From: Panax quinquefolius
Lineage: Eukaryota; Streptophyta; Magnoliopsida; Apiales; Araliaceae
Reading direction: 5' to 3'
NCBI GenBank assembly: GCA_020205615.1
Contig: CM035169.1
Location: 20,238,945-20,302,944 of the forward strand
DNA: 64,000 bases
Position numbers and translations under genes: made by a program. A model generated the notes under the pieces. That model did not search any database and was not told the DNA's origin. It worked only from the letters and a program-made list of their open reading frames with translations. Positions 11,856-23,218 of the stretch are shown here, one piece after another; the first letter of the stretch is position 1; each line of letters begins with the position of its first letter.

Positions 11856-13144
11856 CGTGAAGATATTTTTTTTTGTGGAATTTCTATCTTTTGGTGTCTG
11901 AGATTCTTATTCACGTATACTATCTGACTATTCACGAATCTGACCACTATTCACCAAAAATGAAAATTTTTCTTTTCGTCTAAAATATCTATTCGGATAC
12001 TAGCTTTGATTGTATCCATGTTTTGATCATTCTTGAATTTTACACCACTATGATTATTTTGAGGTATTTTTGGATGTATAGATTAGGAGTTATGGATTTT
12101 ATGAGAAAAGACTATTTTAAAACTAACTATTTATAACTCCTTGTGGTTAACTCCAAAATTGATGAAATTTTTATTGAGAGTACATCTATATAATATCGGT
12201 ACTACTCTGTCAATTTCGAATTTTTGGATAAAAGTACAATTTATGATAAATATTTAAATATTAAATTGGTTTTGGCCATATGAAAAATAGTAAATGAATT
12301 TTTAAAATTTGAGAAAAATATATGTTCAATATGGGACTATTTTATGCTAAATCCTTAAAAGAAATATTTTTAGAACCGATTTGGTATTTTTCATAAAAAT
12401 GTTCTAGTTATGAGCAAATGAATTAAATATGTTATGTGAAGTAAGAAAATTAGAAAATATGATTTTATGGTTTGAGAATCATATATGAGGTATATCTGAT
12501 TTTTGATGAGGGTTTTAGTTATTGGTGATGAAATTTTATGAGTTTGGCATTTTATGATGATTAAATGCATTAATTAGTAAAGTGTAAACAATTTAATTAA
12601 ATTGTTTATAAGTTTGAGAAATGATTAAAATATTATTATAATATTAATAATATTAGATTATGAGATTTCTAAGTGATTTATAACATTTGGATTAAGGTGT
12701 TATAAATATGGATATGAATTTTATTATAAAACTTTATCTTTTTTTCGTGTCGAGGTTCTTATGCACGTATCACGGGACTATGTATACGAATACGGGTACT
12801 ATTCACAACAAATTGGTTTCTTCTCTGACCAAATTATCGTTGATTTATGAATCTTACTCTTGAAATTAAAACCATGTTTTGATTATATTATTTTTATATA
12901 ACATTCTTATAACCCTAATGATGATATTTCTCTTTGACTTGAGTGTAAAGATGGGTAGATTATTGGTATGATCGTGACCATAGGTTCTCTTTGGCGAAGT
13001 GCAAAAGTTGAATTGTTGGATTGGTATGATCATGACCATTGAATTTACAATTGAATATTTTTAGCTTAAGTGCAAAGGTGAATTGATCAACATGGTTATA
13101 ATTATTGTTATATAACTTCTGAAATGATTATGTATTTCTTTGAT

Positions 13145-13650
13145 ATATGAATATCTTTGGCTCGTTGTGCAAAGATGACCTGTTGTTGAATATCTTTGCT
13201 TTGTAGTGCAAAGATGAATTATTGATGAATATCTTTGGCTCAGAATGCAAAGATGACACATTGTATTGAATATCTTTGCTTTGTAGTGCAAAGATGAATT
13301 ATTGATGAATATCTTTGGCTCGTAATGCAAAGATGACTGTTGTTGAATATCTTTGCAACAGTAGTGCAAAGATGAATTATTGATGAATATCTTTGGCTCG
13401 TAATGCAAAGATGACCTGTTGTTGAATATCTTAGCCTGTAGTGCAAAGATGAATTATTGATGAATATCTTTTGCTCGTAATGCAAAGATGACCTGTTGTT
13501 GAATATCTTTAGCTTTGTAATGAATTATTGATGAATATCTTTGGCTCAGAATGCAAAGATGACTGTTGTTGAATATCTTTAGCTTTGTAGTGTAAAGATG
13601 AATCTGTTGATGAATATCTTTGACCGATTAGTGCAAAGATGAATTTATTA
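13145..13650 (+). repeat. Hairpin tandem array (about 40-bp unit) in solo LTR
   Basis: More than ten imperfect units of gaatatctttggctcgtagtgcaaagatgaatt type. Each unit carries the inverted pair ATCTTTG..CAAAGAT with a loop of about 10 nt. Shorter arrays of the same unit occur in the related LTRs at 22,235-22,440 and 29,070-29,280. Confidence 0.85.
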
Positions 13651-15102
13651 GTATGATTATGAATGAGAACCGTGATTTGGTATAACCATGATATTTGATG
13701 TTTGAGGTAAAGGCAAGTGATGAAAATTATCTTCATTCCGGATGAGAAGAGGAATTTAGAATCACAATTATGATTATGAGTTATTCATATGATTGTGGAA
13801 AGGAACTGTTGATTGATGTTTGAGGATAAAATATTGTTGGTGGACTTTTAACGTGGAGAAGATAATAGACTTTATAGTCTATTTGACTCTTTTAATGGAT
13901 TGCTCGTTCACCGCGCAACTATGGTTGAAAAGTTTTATCATCTACCATATGTTCTAAATCTCGATTCATTAGTGATGAGGACTATTGATAATTTATTTAT
14001 CTTTAGTCATAATATTCTTTATCGAAGCTAGTTGTGTTTCACCCTTTTGTTTCACAATTCCTTTCGTGTAATAAAAGTGTAGGCTGGGTCGAAAGGGGAT
14101 AACAAGGGAATAGAGCGGTGGTCTATAGTTGTTGAGGTTCTCCCTAAAGAGTATGAAAATAATTTTATTGAGGGCTTTAGTGTGTTGTATTTTATACATC
14201 ATTTAATAGTTATTTTGGTGAATTAAATAGGGTGAGGCGAACCCAACTTTGGAAGGGTGTTTTGTCACTATCATACAAGATGTCTAATGACATACAAACT
14301 CGTGTTATCATAAGACATGGTTGTGCTCATCCACTTGCCGAGTATATTTACAAGCACTACACTATATAATCTTGGTGTTTGTTTGGAGTATAATACCCAA
14401 TTAGAGAGTGGAGATAATGATATGTCAAGAGAAGACTCACCATTGGGAAGAATACGATAGTAATCTTCTTGTTTTTCTTTGGGGTCTATTAGGTCAACCA
14501 AGGATAATTACGTGGCCATATGATATCTACCATAATCTAAAAGCATGGCCTCCCGTGCACGAAGGTTTCTTGAGCACTTCCCAAAGATTCTAATTTCTAA
14601 AACAGGTTTTTGACTATACCTTTATGTAAGGTGTCATTGTGACGTCGTTACAATTGGTATATATTTGTATCCAAACTCACAAAGATATGTGTTGTTGTAT
14701 TTTGCACGACAATTGTTGTAATAAAGTTATAGTTGTTTTTTACGTACCATGTATTGACGACTCGAGAATGGGTTGGATGGAATGGACCTATTTTGGGGTC
14801 GTTACGATTGGGTGGTACTGTAATCCCGCAAAGAGAGTATAACCTAGCAAGGAGGTCTTCACAAAGAGGCACGTTAACATTCACCTTCACATACACACGA
14901 TCGAGAATTATTATCTCTCAATACACTAGACAATTATTATCCTCCATTGTTAACCTCGTGAACATGTATATCGACTCTCACTCACGCTGAATTTATCCCC
15001 GACGGTCGGGGCCGTCGCTGCTCATTGTGTTTATCGTGTTTATGCGAGGAGATCGGGACGTTTTACGTGATTGGGATGCGGCAAAAGATCTTGGCGTTAA
15101 CA

Positions 15103-15121
15103 TTGGCGCTAGAAGGAGGGG
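15103..15121 (+). promoter_or_regulatory. Primer-binding site of element B
   Basis: TTGGCGCTAGAAGGAGGGG directly follows the LTR end GTTAACA. It has the TTGGCGC start common in plant Ty3/gypsy primer sites. The tRNA identity was not determined. Confidence 0.65.
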
Positions 15122-15135
15122 CTTTTCTAGTGTGA

Positions 15136-16575
15136 TTGAGTTTTCAATCACATTCATTTAATCTACTTCGGAAGATGGCGAGAAGTAGGGATGGTACACC
15201 CGAAGGGCAGGCGATGGCTGTGAGCTCGTCGTTGCCCCGTATTTCAGTAAAGGATCGTCTGGGTCCTTCTAAGAGTGCTCATGAGAGCACGGCCTCCAAG
15301 CTTAATTCAAAAGATATCCATCTGAAGATCCATGGTGGAGCCAGACGAAGGTTAGTCTTCGATGCAGATAAAGGGCATGATCGTGGTCGAGGGCGAGCAG
15401 AAGGCTCACCGACCAAGACTCATCGTCGAAGTGGTCAAGAGGACAGAGCTGCCAAGTTGGCGAGGATGGCAGACGAAGCAGATAAAGCCTTGGACGTCCT
15501 GTTAAAGCAGAGGGAAGATATAGCCGAACAGATGCTTCGGGTAGCGGAGTTAAGGGACGAAGCATTTAGCCATGTTCAGTCTGAAAGGCGGAGTAAGCAT
15601 AAGGAGATGCAACGGATAGAGGAGAAAGAGCGGAGCATTCCACGCACGTGTTCAGGGATCGTTCATGGCGAAGGAGATCGAGGAGCAGAACTCCCGTGGC
15701 CTCGAGGAAGGCACTAGTGGTCGTTGGTTCTCAACATCGAGACGACGACACGAGAAGGAGTAGGTCAAGGGAGATTTTGCCAGAAACCAGAAGAAGAGAG
15801 CATCAGCGTGAGTATTCTCACCATGAGGATAGGGTTGTACGCCGGAGTAGATCCAGAAGCCCAACAAAGGCAGTGAGGTCGACAGGAGGGGGTCGATCCA
15901 CTCAAAAGCAGAACGTCATTCGGGAGAAAGAAGTCTCTTCGCAACCCGAAGATGTTGGTTTCTTGATAAATGAGTTGAAGGAGCTCCGAAAGCAGTTGGC
16001 AGAAGTGCAGCAGGTGAAGGACACCCCGGGGAAAAAGGCGTCTCCTTTCTTCTCGGACATACTAAAGGAAAAGGCAGACATCACCAAGAAGTTGCCGCGC
16101 ATGGAGAGTTACGATGGGTCTGGAGACCCTTATGACCATAGCCAGGCGTTCGACCGGCTGATGGATTATTACGATTTCACCGATGCTGCCAAGTGCCACA
16201 CATTTGTCACGACGCTGAGGAAAGATGCGAGGCAATGGATGGGGACTTTACCGTCAGATTCAATTTCCTCTTGGACCGAGCTTTGTGACAAGTTCCATGC
16301 CCTTTGGAAAAGTAGAAGAAGAGGGAAGCTTCTGAGTTCTTTAAGACAGTCGATAGTTCACCAACGAGTCTTTAGGCCAGTATGTGAAGAGATTCAGGGA
16401 AGCGGTTGGTAAGGTGTTCGACCTCAATGATCTCCAAGCGGTAGGGTTATTTCAGAATGGGTTAGACCTGGTAAAATCCGAAAAGCTGGTGAAGAAGTTG
16501 ATGTTCCATCACCCGAAGAGTTTAGCAGAAGCTTTGATAAAGCGCGAAGGTTATATTATCGTGGAGAGGCTATGA
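15136..16575 (+). pseudogene. Gag of retrotransposon B, frameshifted, with SR-rich N-terminal part
   Basis: The first block (15136-15717) starts MSFQSHSFNLLRKM and includes a K/R/E-rich helix. The frame moves near 15,645 into 15648-16412, which has an arginine-serine stretch (RRRSRSRTP, RRSRSRE, RRSRSRSPTK). The gag capsid domain follows (MESYDGSGDPYDHSQAFDRL, CHTFVTTLRKDARQWMGTL). A second shift near 16,375 moves into 16384-16575 (KRFREAVGKVFDLNDLQAV). The domain order fits a Tat-type Gag. An RS-like tract before the capsid domain is unusual and could direct RNA binding or phosphorylation, but that is inference. Confidence 0.88.
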
Positions 16576-16784
16576 ATAGCCCAAACGCCTCTTCTGGACC
16601 AAATGAAAAAGAGGAACCACGCCTAAAAGCGAGATGGCGATCAGAGAAAGGGGGGAGGATATAATAATCGGCCAGAGGGCATTTCGAAAAAGTTCAACAA
16701 CTCATGGCGACAAGGAAGTAGTCGTCCACCTGCGTCCGCCCAAAGGTTAATAAGGTTTACACTAAGCTGAATACAGATAGGTCG

Positions 16785-18394
16785 GTGATTTTAGACCAGA
16801 TCAGGAACCAGCCATTCTATGAGCCACCTCGTGATAACTATAAGACAGGGCAAGATAACTCTCGGAAATATTGTGACTATCATCAAGCCGCGGGCCATGA
16901 TACTAATGAGTGTTGCAATTTGAAGGATTTCATGGAGAAGAAGATTCAAAGTGGTTTACTGGTTCAGTATGTGGTCGAGAGGGACCGACAAGATCAACAA
17001 AATGTCAACCGTACTGTTCAGACGGTCCAAACGGTTCAACCCGTCCAAAATGCTCCAGTACCACCGCCGAGGCACATTATTGATGTAATAACCGGTGGGA
17101 TAGCAGGAAAGTTGGTAGGGAAGAAGAGGAGAGGGTATCTAGATTCGGTCATGTCCGTGGCGGGTGCGTCCCCGAAGGCCGACCGACCATTTTTGGGGAC
17201 TGTCATATCCTTTACCGATGCAGATTATCCTTCGGAGCCCATCGAGCCCCATGAAGGAGCGTTAGTGATCACTGCACAAGTAGGCTTGGTGGATGTGAAG
17301 CGTATGATGATAGACAACGGGTCTTCTGTAGATATTCTGTATGCCCACGCTTATCAGAGGATGCATCTTGATGGGCGAAAGATGGAGGTCGGGCAAGAGG
17401 CTCCTTTATATGGCTTCAGCAACGATCCAGTCAAAGTTGCGGGCACTATTGAACTCCCAGTGGTCTTCGGCACAGCTCCTCAGCAAGTAGAAATAACATG
17501 TAAATTTTATGTTGTGCATGTAACTTCGGCTTACAACGCCATATTGGGAAGGCCTACCTTGACGGCTCTCCAAGCTGTGACCTCCATCCTCACTTCAAAA
17601 TCAAGTTCCCCCTACCAGACACGGAGTTGGAGAGGTGGCGGGGACTTGGATCTAGCCCTACGACATCATCGAATGTGTCATTTCCTCCTGAGTAGGGGTC
17701 AAAAGCAGAAGCAAACCATGGCAATTGAGATCGATCCCTTTACTGAAAGTAGTTCAGAGCCATTGGTTACTCCTGCAGGGGAGACAGAAGAGATCGAGTT
17801 GGTCATCGGGAAGAGAGACAAAACAGTGAAGATTGGTTCGGGTCTACTAGAACCTCTTCGGACTAATCTTATAGAGCTCCTTCGCTGCTATGCGGACATT
17901 TTTGCATGGGAACCACAAGATATGCCTGGAATTAGCCGGAAATTTGCCGAGCATATGTTGGAGGTAGATCTATCGAAAAAGCCAGTTCGGCAAAAAAGGC
18001 GAATCTTTGCACCTGAGCGTCAGAGGATCATTGATGAGGAGATTGCTAAGCTGATAGCTGCTGACTTCATTTTTGAAATCGACTACCCACAGTGGATGGC
18101 CAATATAGTGTTGGTGCAGAAGCAGAATGAAAAGTGGCGGGTTTGCATCAACTACACCGACCTGAATAAAGCTTGTCTGAAGGATTTTTATCCTCTGCCT
18201 CATATTGATCAACTCATCGATGCCACTTCAGGGTATGCATTACTAAGCTTTATGGATTCTTTTTCAGGTTATCATCAAATTTTCATGTGCAAGGAGGACA
18301 TTCCGAAGACAACATTTATTACACACCGTTCGGTGTATGCCTATAAGAAGATGACCTTTGGCCTTATAAATGCTGGAGCCACCTACAAAAGAAT
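16785..18394 (+). pseudogene. Zinc knuckle, protease and first half of RT of retrotransposon B
   Basis: Early in the block is a CDYHQAAGHDTNEC zinc-knuckle variant. The protease active site is MMIDNGSSVDILY (codons about 17,313-17,327, DNGSS), followed by YNAILGRPTL. A poorly conserved stretch at about 17,590-17,700 looks frameshifted. RT then begins (YADIFAWEPQDMPGISRKF, INYTDLNKACLKDFYPLPHI, LLSFMDSFSGYHQI, FGLINAGATYKR). The gene is cut at 18,394 by the nested element and resumes at 29,815. The frame runs 22 bases into the insertion before a stop at 18,416. Confidence 0.9.
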
Positions 18395-18622
18395 TGTAAG
18401 ACCCCGAAATTTTTAAATAAAAAGGAATTTCCTTTATTTTGAAATAGAAAGGGTTGATTTGATTAATGTGGATAGTTAAGGGTTAAATATGCAAATATTT
18501 CAAATTAAGCAAGTGGTTATAAAATATTCATTATCGTCAGGAATATTCGTTTGGTCGTGGAATATTCGATCTTTGTCGGGGAATATTCGATGCGACTGCC
18601 AAGCGACCATGTGTGGGCCCCA
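18395..18622 (+). repeat. Truncated 5' LTR fragment of the composite element
   Basis: The first 228 bp align with the start of the LTR at 26,988 (gaatttcctttattttgaaa, gaatattcgtttggtcgtgg). After ..gggcccca the sequence switches abruptly to pol sequence matching 25,115 onward. Confidence 0.85.
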
Positions 18623-20141
18623 TATCTTGTGACTTTCTTTGTGGAATTCACTAAGCGGACTCTCTCGTAGGGACGTCATATATTGCGATGCGATAGTAAA
18701 GCGATAGGTGTCATTGTGACGTCTTATCCAAGATTGGGATATGAGTCGCAGTTGAGAGCAACCTAAGTCGAGAATCGAAAATCGTAGCTTTCAGGCTTAG
18801 TTGGTTATTATCGGAGATTCGTTGAAGGATATTCTCGAATCGCTATTCCATTAACTTGGTGACTCGTAGAGATACAAAATTCGTATGGAGCGAGGAATGC
18901 GAGGAGATTTTCAAGAGCTCAAGAGCGACTCATTTCTTGCACATATTCTAACCATACCATCTTGGAAAAGCGAGCGTGGTAGCCGACGCGTTGAGTAGAA
19001 GATCATATCTTGAACGAGCAGTGCGATGATGTCAAGTATCGATAGAGCCAACTTTAATAGAAAAAGTTAAGGTTTGCTCGAGCCCAGGCTTCGGAACGAT
19101 GCGTATGAAGAAAGAAAGTACAAGAAGGAGTTATTAGGGCGAGAATTGATGAAGAAGGAATACTTCGAGTCCACTCTAGACTTTGTGTTCTAACGACTCG
19201 ATTTGAAGAACAAGATTATGATGGAGGCACAATCGCCATTTGCAATCCATCGGAAGTACTAAAATGTATCGTGATCTTCAACATACATTTTGGTGGAGCA
19301 ATATGAGGAGAGAGATCGCGTAGTTTATCTCGATGTGTTTAACTTATTAACGTAAAGGCGGAGCATCTTGTACCTAAGGGTCCGTTGCAACCACTTGAGA
19401 TTAGGAATGGAAGTGGGAACACATTACTATGGATTTCATTACTAATCTTCCTGCGGTTTCTCAAGGCATCAATGCTATTTGGGTTATTGTTGATAGATTA
19501 ACCAAGTCCGCTCATTTCTTCTGCAAATACGAGAGACTTATTCCTTGAACGTCTTTCTCGTATATACGTAAATGAGATTGTGAGATGTATGGCATGCCAG
19601 TATCCATAGTTTTAGATCGTGACCCAAGATTCACTTCATGATTTTGGGTTGGTTTGTAAGCTAAAGCTATGAGCGCGAATTCGATTAGGTTTGGCATACC
19701 ATCCTCAAGCGGATGGGCAATCGAAAGGACTACTCAAACTCTTGAAGATATATTAAAACTCGTGTCCTAGATTTCAAAGGAAGTTGGGATAAGTACTTGC
19801 CATTGGTGGAATTCTCATACAACAATAGTTATTAAACAAATATAGGCATAGTTCCATTCGAAGCATTATATGGACAAAAATGTGGATTCTCCAATATGTT
19901 TTGGATGAGGTGGGTGAAGCAACATTGTTGGGACCCGAAAGTTAAGACGATATGACTAATGATTCGACAACGTATACAAGCGGCACAAGATCGACAAAAG
20001 AGTTATGCGAATCTTCATCGAAAGGACGTGGAATTTAGTGTAGGGGGATCGTGTATTCGTCATGAAGTTGCTCCATGGAAGGGAGTTACAAGATTTGGGA
20101 AGAGAGGAAAGCTCAATCCACGATTTATCGGTCCATTTCAA
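18623..20141 (+). pseudogene. Duplicate pol fragment (RT end to integrase) of the composite element
   Basis: It aligns along its length with 25,115-26,624. Recognisable parts are the RT-RNase H connection near 18,800 (LVGYYRRFVEGYSRIAIPLT in broken frames), a collapsed RNase H ending ADALSR near 18,990, the integrase zinc region near 19,210-19,320, and the integrase core (about 19,390-19,560, 19,690-19,960). It ends inside the integrase C-terminal domain. It shares the same RNase H deletion as the other copy and then joins an LTR at a short AAA microhomology. Confidence 0.85.
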
Positions 20142-21766
20142 AAATTTTTAAATAAAAGGAATTTCCTTTATTTTGAAATAGAAAGGGTTGATTTGATTAA
20201 TGTGGATAGTTAAGGGTTAAATATGCAAATATTTCAAAATAAGCAAGTGGTTATAAAATATTCATTATTGTCGGGGAATATTCGTTTGGTCGTGGAATAT
20301 TAAATGCTTCGTCGGGAATATTAAATGCGGCGGCAATGTGACCACGTGTGTGGGCCCATAACTTGGAAAGCGATTGGATGAAGAAAGCGACAAATATAAG
20401 TTGTTTTTAAATAAGCGGCGTAGTTATTCTTGAGATTATCTTTGTTGGAATACCCGGTGGGTTAAAACACACTGTCTGGCGTTGTTGAGCGGTAGCTGCG
20501 GTATTGCACCAATTATTGATTCTTACGTGAAAGCCACTACTCAATAATGGTTACGATAATTCTTATTCGATATTTTATTGAGTTAATAATTCTTTGCGTT
20601 GATATTTTATATCTTTGTTGTTTGATAATTGTCATTACGGTATCTTTCATTATCGAAGCAATAATTCATATTATCTGAATAATATTATTAGATAACATTA
20701 TTGGCAATGTCTAGAAAGTTACATCTAAGGAGAGGTTTGATCATCTAATTGCTTGGCATGATGAAGAAGAAATTCTTATTGGAAAGCCCCTCTTTCACAG
20801 GAAGCGCACGGTTGTCAATATTGTGATTACGTAATATTATTTGTGAATAATTAATTATTGATTTATATGATGAGGAAAATATTGATTTTATGTGGATATA
20901 GATGGAGAAAATTTTTAAAATGACAATTGTTGAAAATTAATATTTTATCTTTTTACGATAAAATAATTCATTTAAATATATTATTTTAATAATATATTAA
21001 AGGTGATATTTTACAATGAATGTGGGATATATGAGTATATGAGGAGGAAAAGTATTTTGTGGCATTAAATGTTTAACACATGTTTTGTGTGTTGGTGGAC
21101 ACTGATTATTAATAGAAATTTGATTATAGCTTTGTAAAATCGCCCGTTTGTGGATTTCGGTCGATTTTTGTTTGGAATTTGAAAAACTTTCTTCTGCAAA
21201 GTTGTAGAGAATTGAATTTCCTATAAAAACTCATGAGATTCGAATTTTCTGATGAAAGGGCTATTTATTATGAATTATTGAAGTTCGAAGCTCAAAATAA
21301 TTGATTTTGGGAGTTTAAATTATTTTTGTTAAGAAAAACGTTTTTGTATTTTTTGGACATCATTAACATGTGTGGCTGGTGTTTTGACCAAAAGGTGGGC
21401 TAAGGAAAATTTGTATAATTATATTAATATTATATTAAATTTTACGCTTTTGAATTCTAAGCATTTTTCTATAAATAGGGTCTTGGGTTAGAATTGAAAA
21501 TCACAGAAAGCTGAAGTTTTCTCTCTATTTCTCTCTCGATATTTTGGCGTATTCTTGTGAGTATTTTGAGTATACTTTGAGTATTGCTAGGCGGTGCAAG
21601 TTCCTTGAAGACCTTATACGTTATTCTAATTTAGAAATCTTGATCTTTCGAGGTAAGGGATATTATTTTTTTTGTAATGATATTATTTCTTCAATATCAT
21701 TATCTTTGAAATGTTGATCTGAAGTTTTTATCAAATTTGGAACTTTTTTCATGGAAGTTTTTATTC

Positions 21767-21900
21767 ACGAGTTCTTATTCATGAGTTCTTATTCACGAGT
21801 TCTTATTCACGAGTTCTTATTCATGAAGAATTCTTATTCACGAGTTCTTATTCATGAGTTCTTATTCACGAGTTACTATTCACGAGTACTATTCATGAAG
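21767..21900 (+). repeat. 14-bp tandem array gagttcttattcac/t
   Basis: Eight or nine near-perfect copies. The third-last position alternates between cac and cat, and the unit drifts to gagttactattcac at the 3' end. It is at the matching position of the other LTRs. Confidence 0.85.
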
Positions 21901-22234
21901 CGTGAAGATGTTTTTGTGGAATTTCTATCTTTTGGTGTCGGAGATACTATTATTCACGTACGACCTTTATTCTTTATATCTGACACTATATCTGACCTTT
22001 ATTAGAAAAATAAAATTTCTTCTTTTTGTCCAAAATATCTAATACGGATACTAACTTCGATTGTATCCATGTTTTGATCATTCTTGAATTTTACACCACT
22101 ATGATTATTTTTGAGGTATTTTTGGGCGTGGATAAAACCAAATACGAATCCTTAATCCTTAATCCTTGTCATTTTGTTTTCTTTGGATTCGTTTCTTTAA
22201 AAATATTTTTCATCATCCTCGGTCTTAAATGATG

Positions 22235-22440
22235 ATATTATTGAATATCTTTGGCTGTGGTGCAAAGATGAATGATTTCTGAAGAATATCTTTGGCACGT
22301 AGTGCAAAGATGAGCGGTGTTTAAATGAACATGAGAGTGATGAATATCTTTGGCCTTTAGTGCGAAGAAAGATGAGCAGTGTTGAGATGAACATGACCGA
22401 TTGATGAATATCTTTGGCTTTTGTAGTGCAAAGATGAATA
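22235..22440 (+). repeat. Hairpin repeat units (atctttgg..caaagatg) in central LTR
   Basis: Four imperfect units, each with ATCTTTG paired to CAAAGAT about 10-14 nt later. Fewer and more widely spaced than in the 4.5-kb solo LTR. Confidence 0.75.
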
Positions 22441-23218
22441 TTTGATTTGAGATGAATATTGATTGATGTTACGAGGATAAAATATTGATGATGAATTTAT
22501 TAAATTCATAGATTATAGTAGATTTCATTCTCTACGTAACTCTTACATGAATTATTATTTCATTGCGAATATTGATCGAAACTTGTTGTCTATTGTATTC
22601 TATCAGATTTTTCCTGTTGAAGACTAACGATAATTTGTTGTATATTATCTTAGTCATAATATTCTTCTTGGGCTAGTTGAGCTCACCCTTTTCCTTGTTG
22701 TTCCATTTTTTCTTCTCGGGGAGGCGAGAATGTAGCGAGTACTTAGTCGGGGTATGGAATGAAGATTCTAGAGAGAGTTGTTTAGTAGTCCTCACCATTT
22801 TGTAAAATAATGAATCAATAATGTGATGAGGATTTATTTGAGTATAGATATTATCTAGAAGATAATATTTGTATTCAAACTCAGTTTCTTGTTGTAATAA
22901 TAAAGTTGTAGTTGTTTACGTACCATGTATTTGGCGACTCGAGAATGGGTGTTGTGTATACCTATTTTGGGGCGTCATTAATATCGGTTAATATCATTGG
23001 TGAGCTTGATGGGGATATGATCTCGTAGGGGCGGAGATCTGGGGGAATAGTCTTGAACAAGTTGGTGTAGAGAGGTAGAGCTTAGGGATATGATCTCTGG
23101 CCTTAGGAGGGAGAGGCGAGTAAATCCTATTTAGTGTGTCCTACTAAGCTTATTTGTTAGTTAGTCGAATATATAGGGATATTATGTGATATATTGATTT
23201 CCTTAATTAACCCTTATT

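Larger units (their letters stand above)
10309..14807 (+). mobile_element. Solo LTR (4.5 kb, big-LTR family) nested in the LTR of element B
   Basis: It begins TGTAAGACCCCG and ends ..TTTTGGGGTCGTTACGA, with GTGGG before and TTGGG after (target duplication with one mismatch). Element B's LTR resumes directly on both sides. No gag or pol is present. Landmarks shared with the LTRs at 20,142-22,980 and 26,988-29,814 occur in the same order: gaatattcgtttggtcgtgg, ggaatacccggtgg, a TATA box, TTTTCTCTCTATTTCTCTC, ttcacgag repeats, atctttgg repeats, and gtaccatgtatt..ggcgactcgagaatggg. It is about 1.7 kb longer than those LTRs, mainly from an internal duplication (around 12,740-12,910, echoing 11,770-12,060) and an expanded repeat array. 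Confidence 0.85.
9987..15102 (+). repeat. 5' LTR of retrotransposon B, split by a nested insertion
   Basis: It runs from TGTACTTGGGCTCAC at 9987 to GTTAACA at 15102. Two blocks, 9987-10308 and 14808-15102, align with the 3' LTR at 36474-37091 (shared blocks such as gactgtgtcagatagtagtg and gagtataacctagcaaggag). The 4.5 kb between them is a separate solo LTR. Removing it leaves about 617 bp, equal to the 3' LTR. Confidence 0.85.
20142..22980 (+). repeat. Central LTR of the composite element
   Basis: About 2.84 kb, aligning with 26,988-29,814 but lacking the first 13 bp or so at the junction with the pol fragment. It contains TATA CTATAAATAGG near 21,470, the conserved TTTTCTCTCTATTTCTCTC leader, the 14-bp ttcacgag array (about 21,767-21,900) and the atctttgg hairpin repeats (22,235-22,440). 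It ends ..TATTTTGGGGCGTCATTA. Confidence 0.85.

Noticed and set aside
13145..13650. CRISPR-like array of repeats and spacers
   Set aside because: Repeats are imperfect, 'spacers' are near-identical, and the array lies in a plant LTR with related arrays in sister LTRs.
13061..13736. Minus-strand ORFs with repeated ITSQRYSSIIHLCTT-like peptide
   Set aside because: The repetition comes from the hairpin tandem array in the solo LTR. The frames have no start or promoter context and differ between LTR copies.
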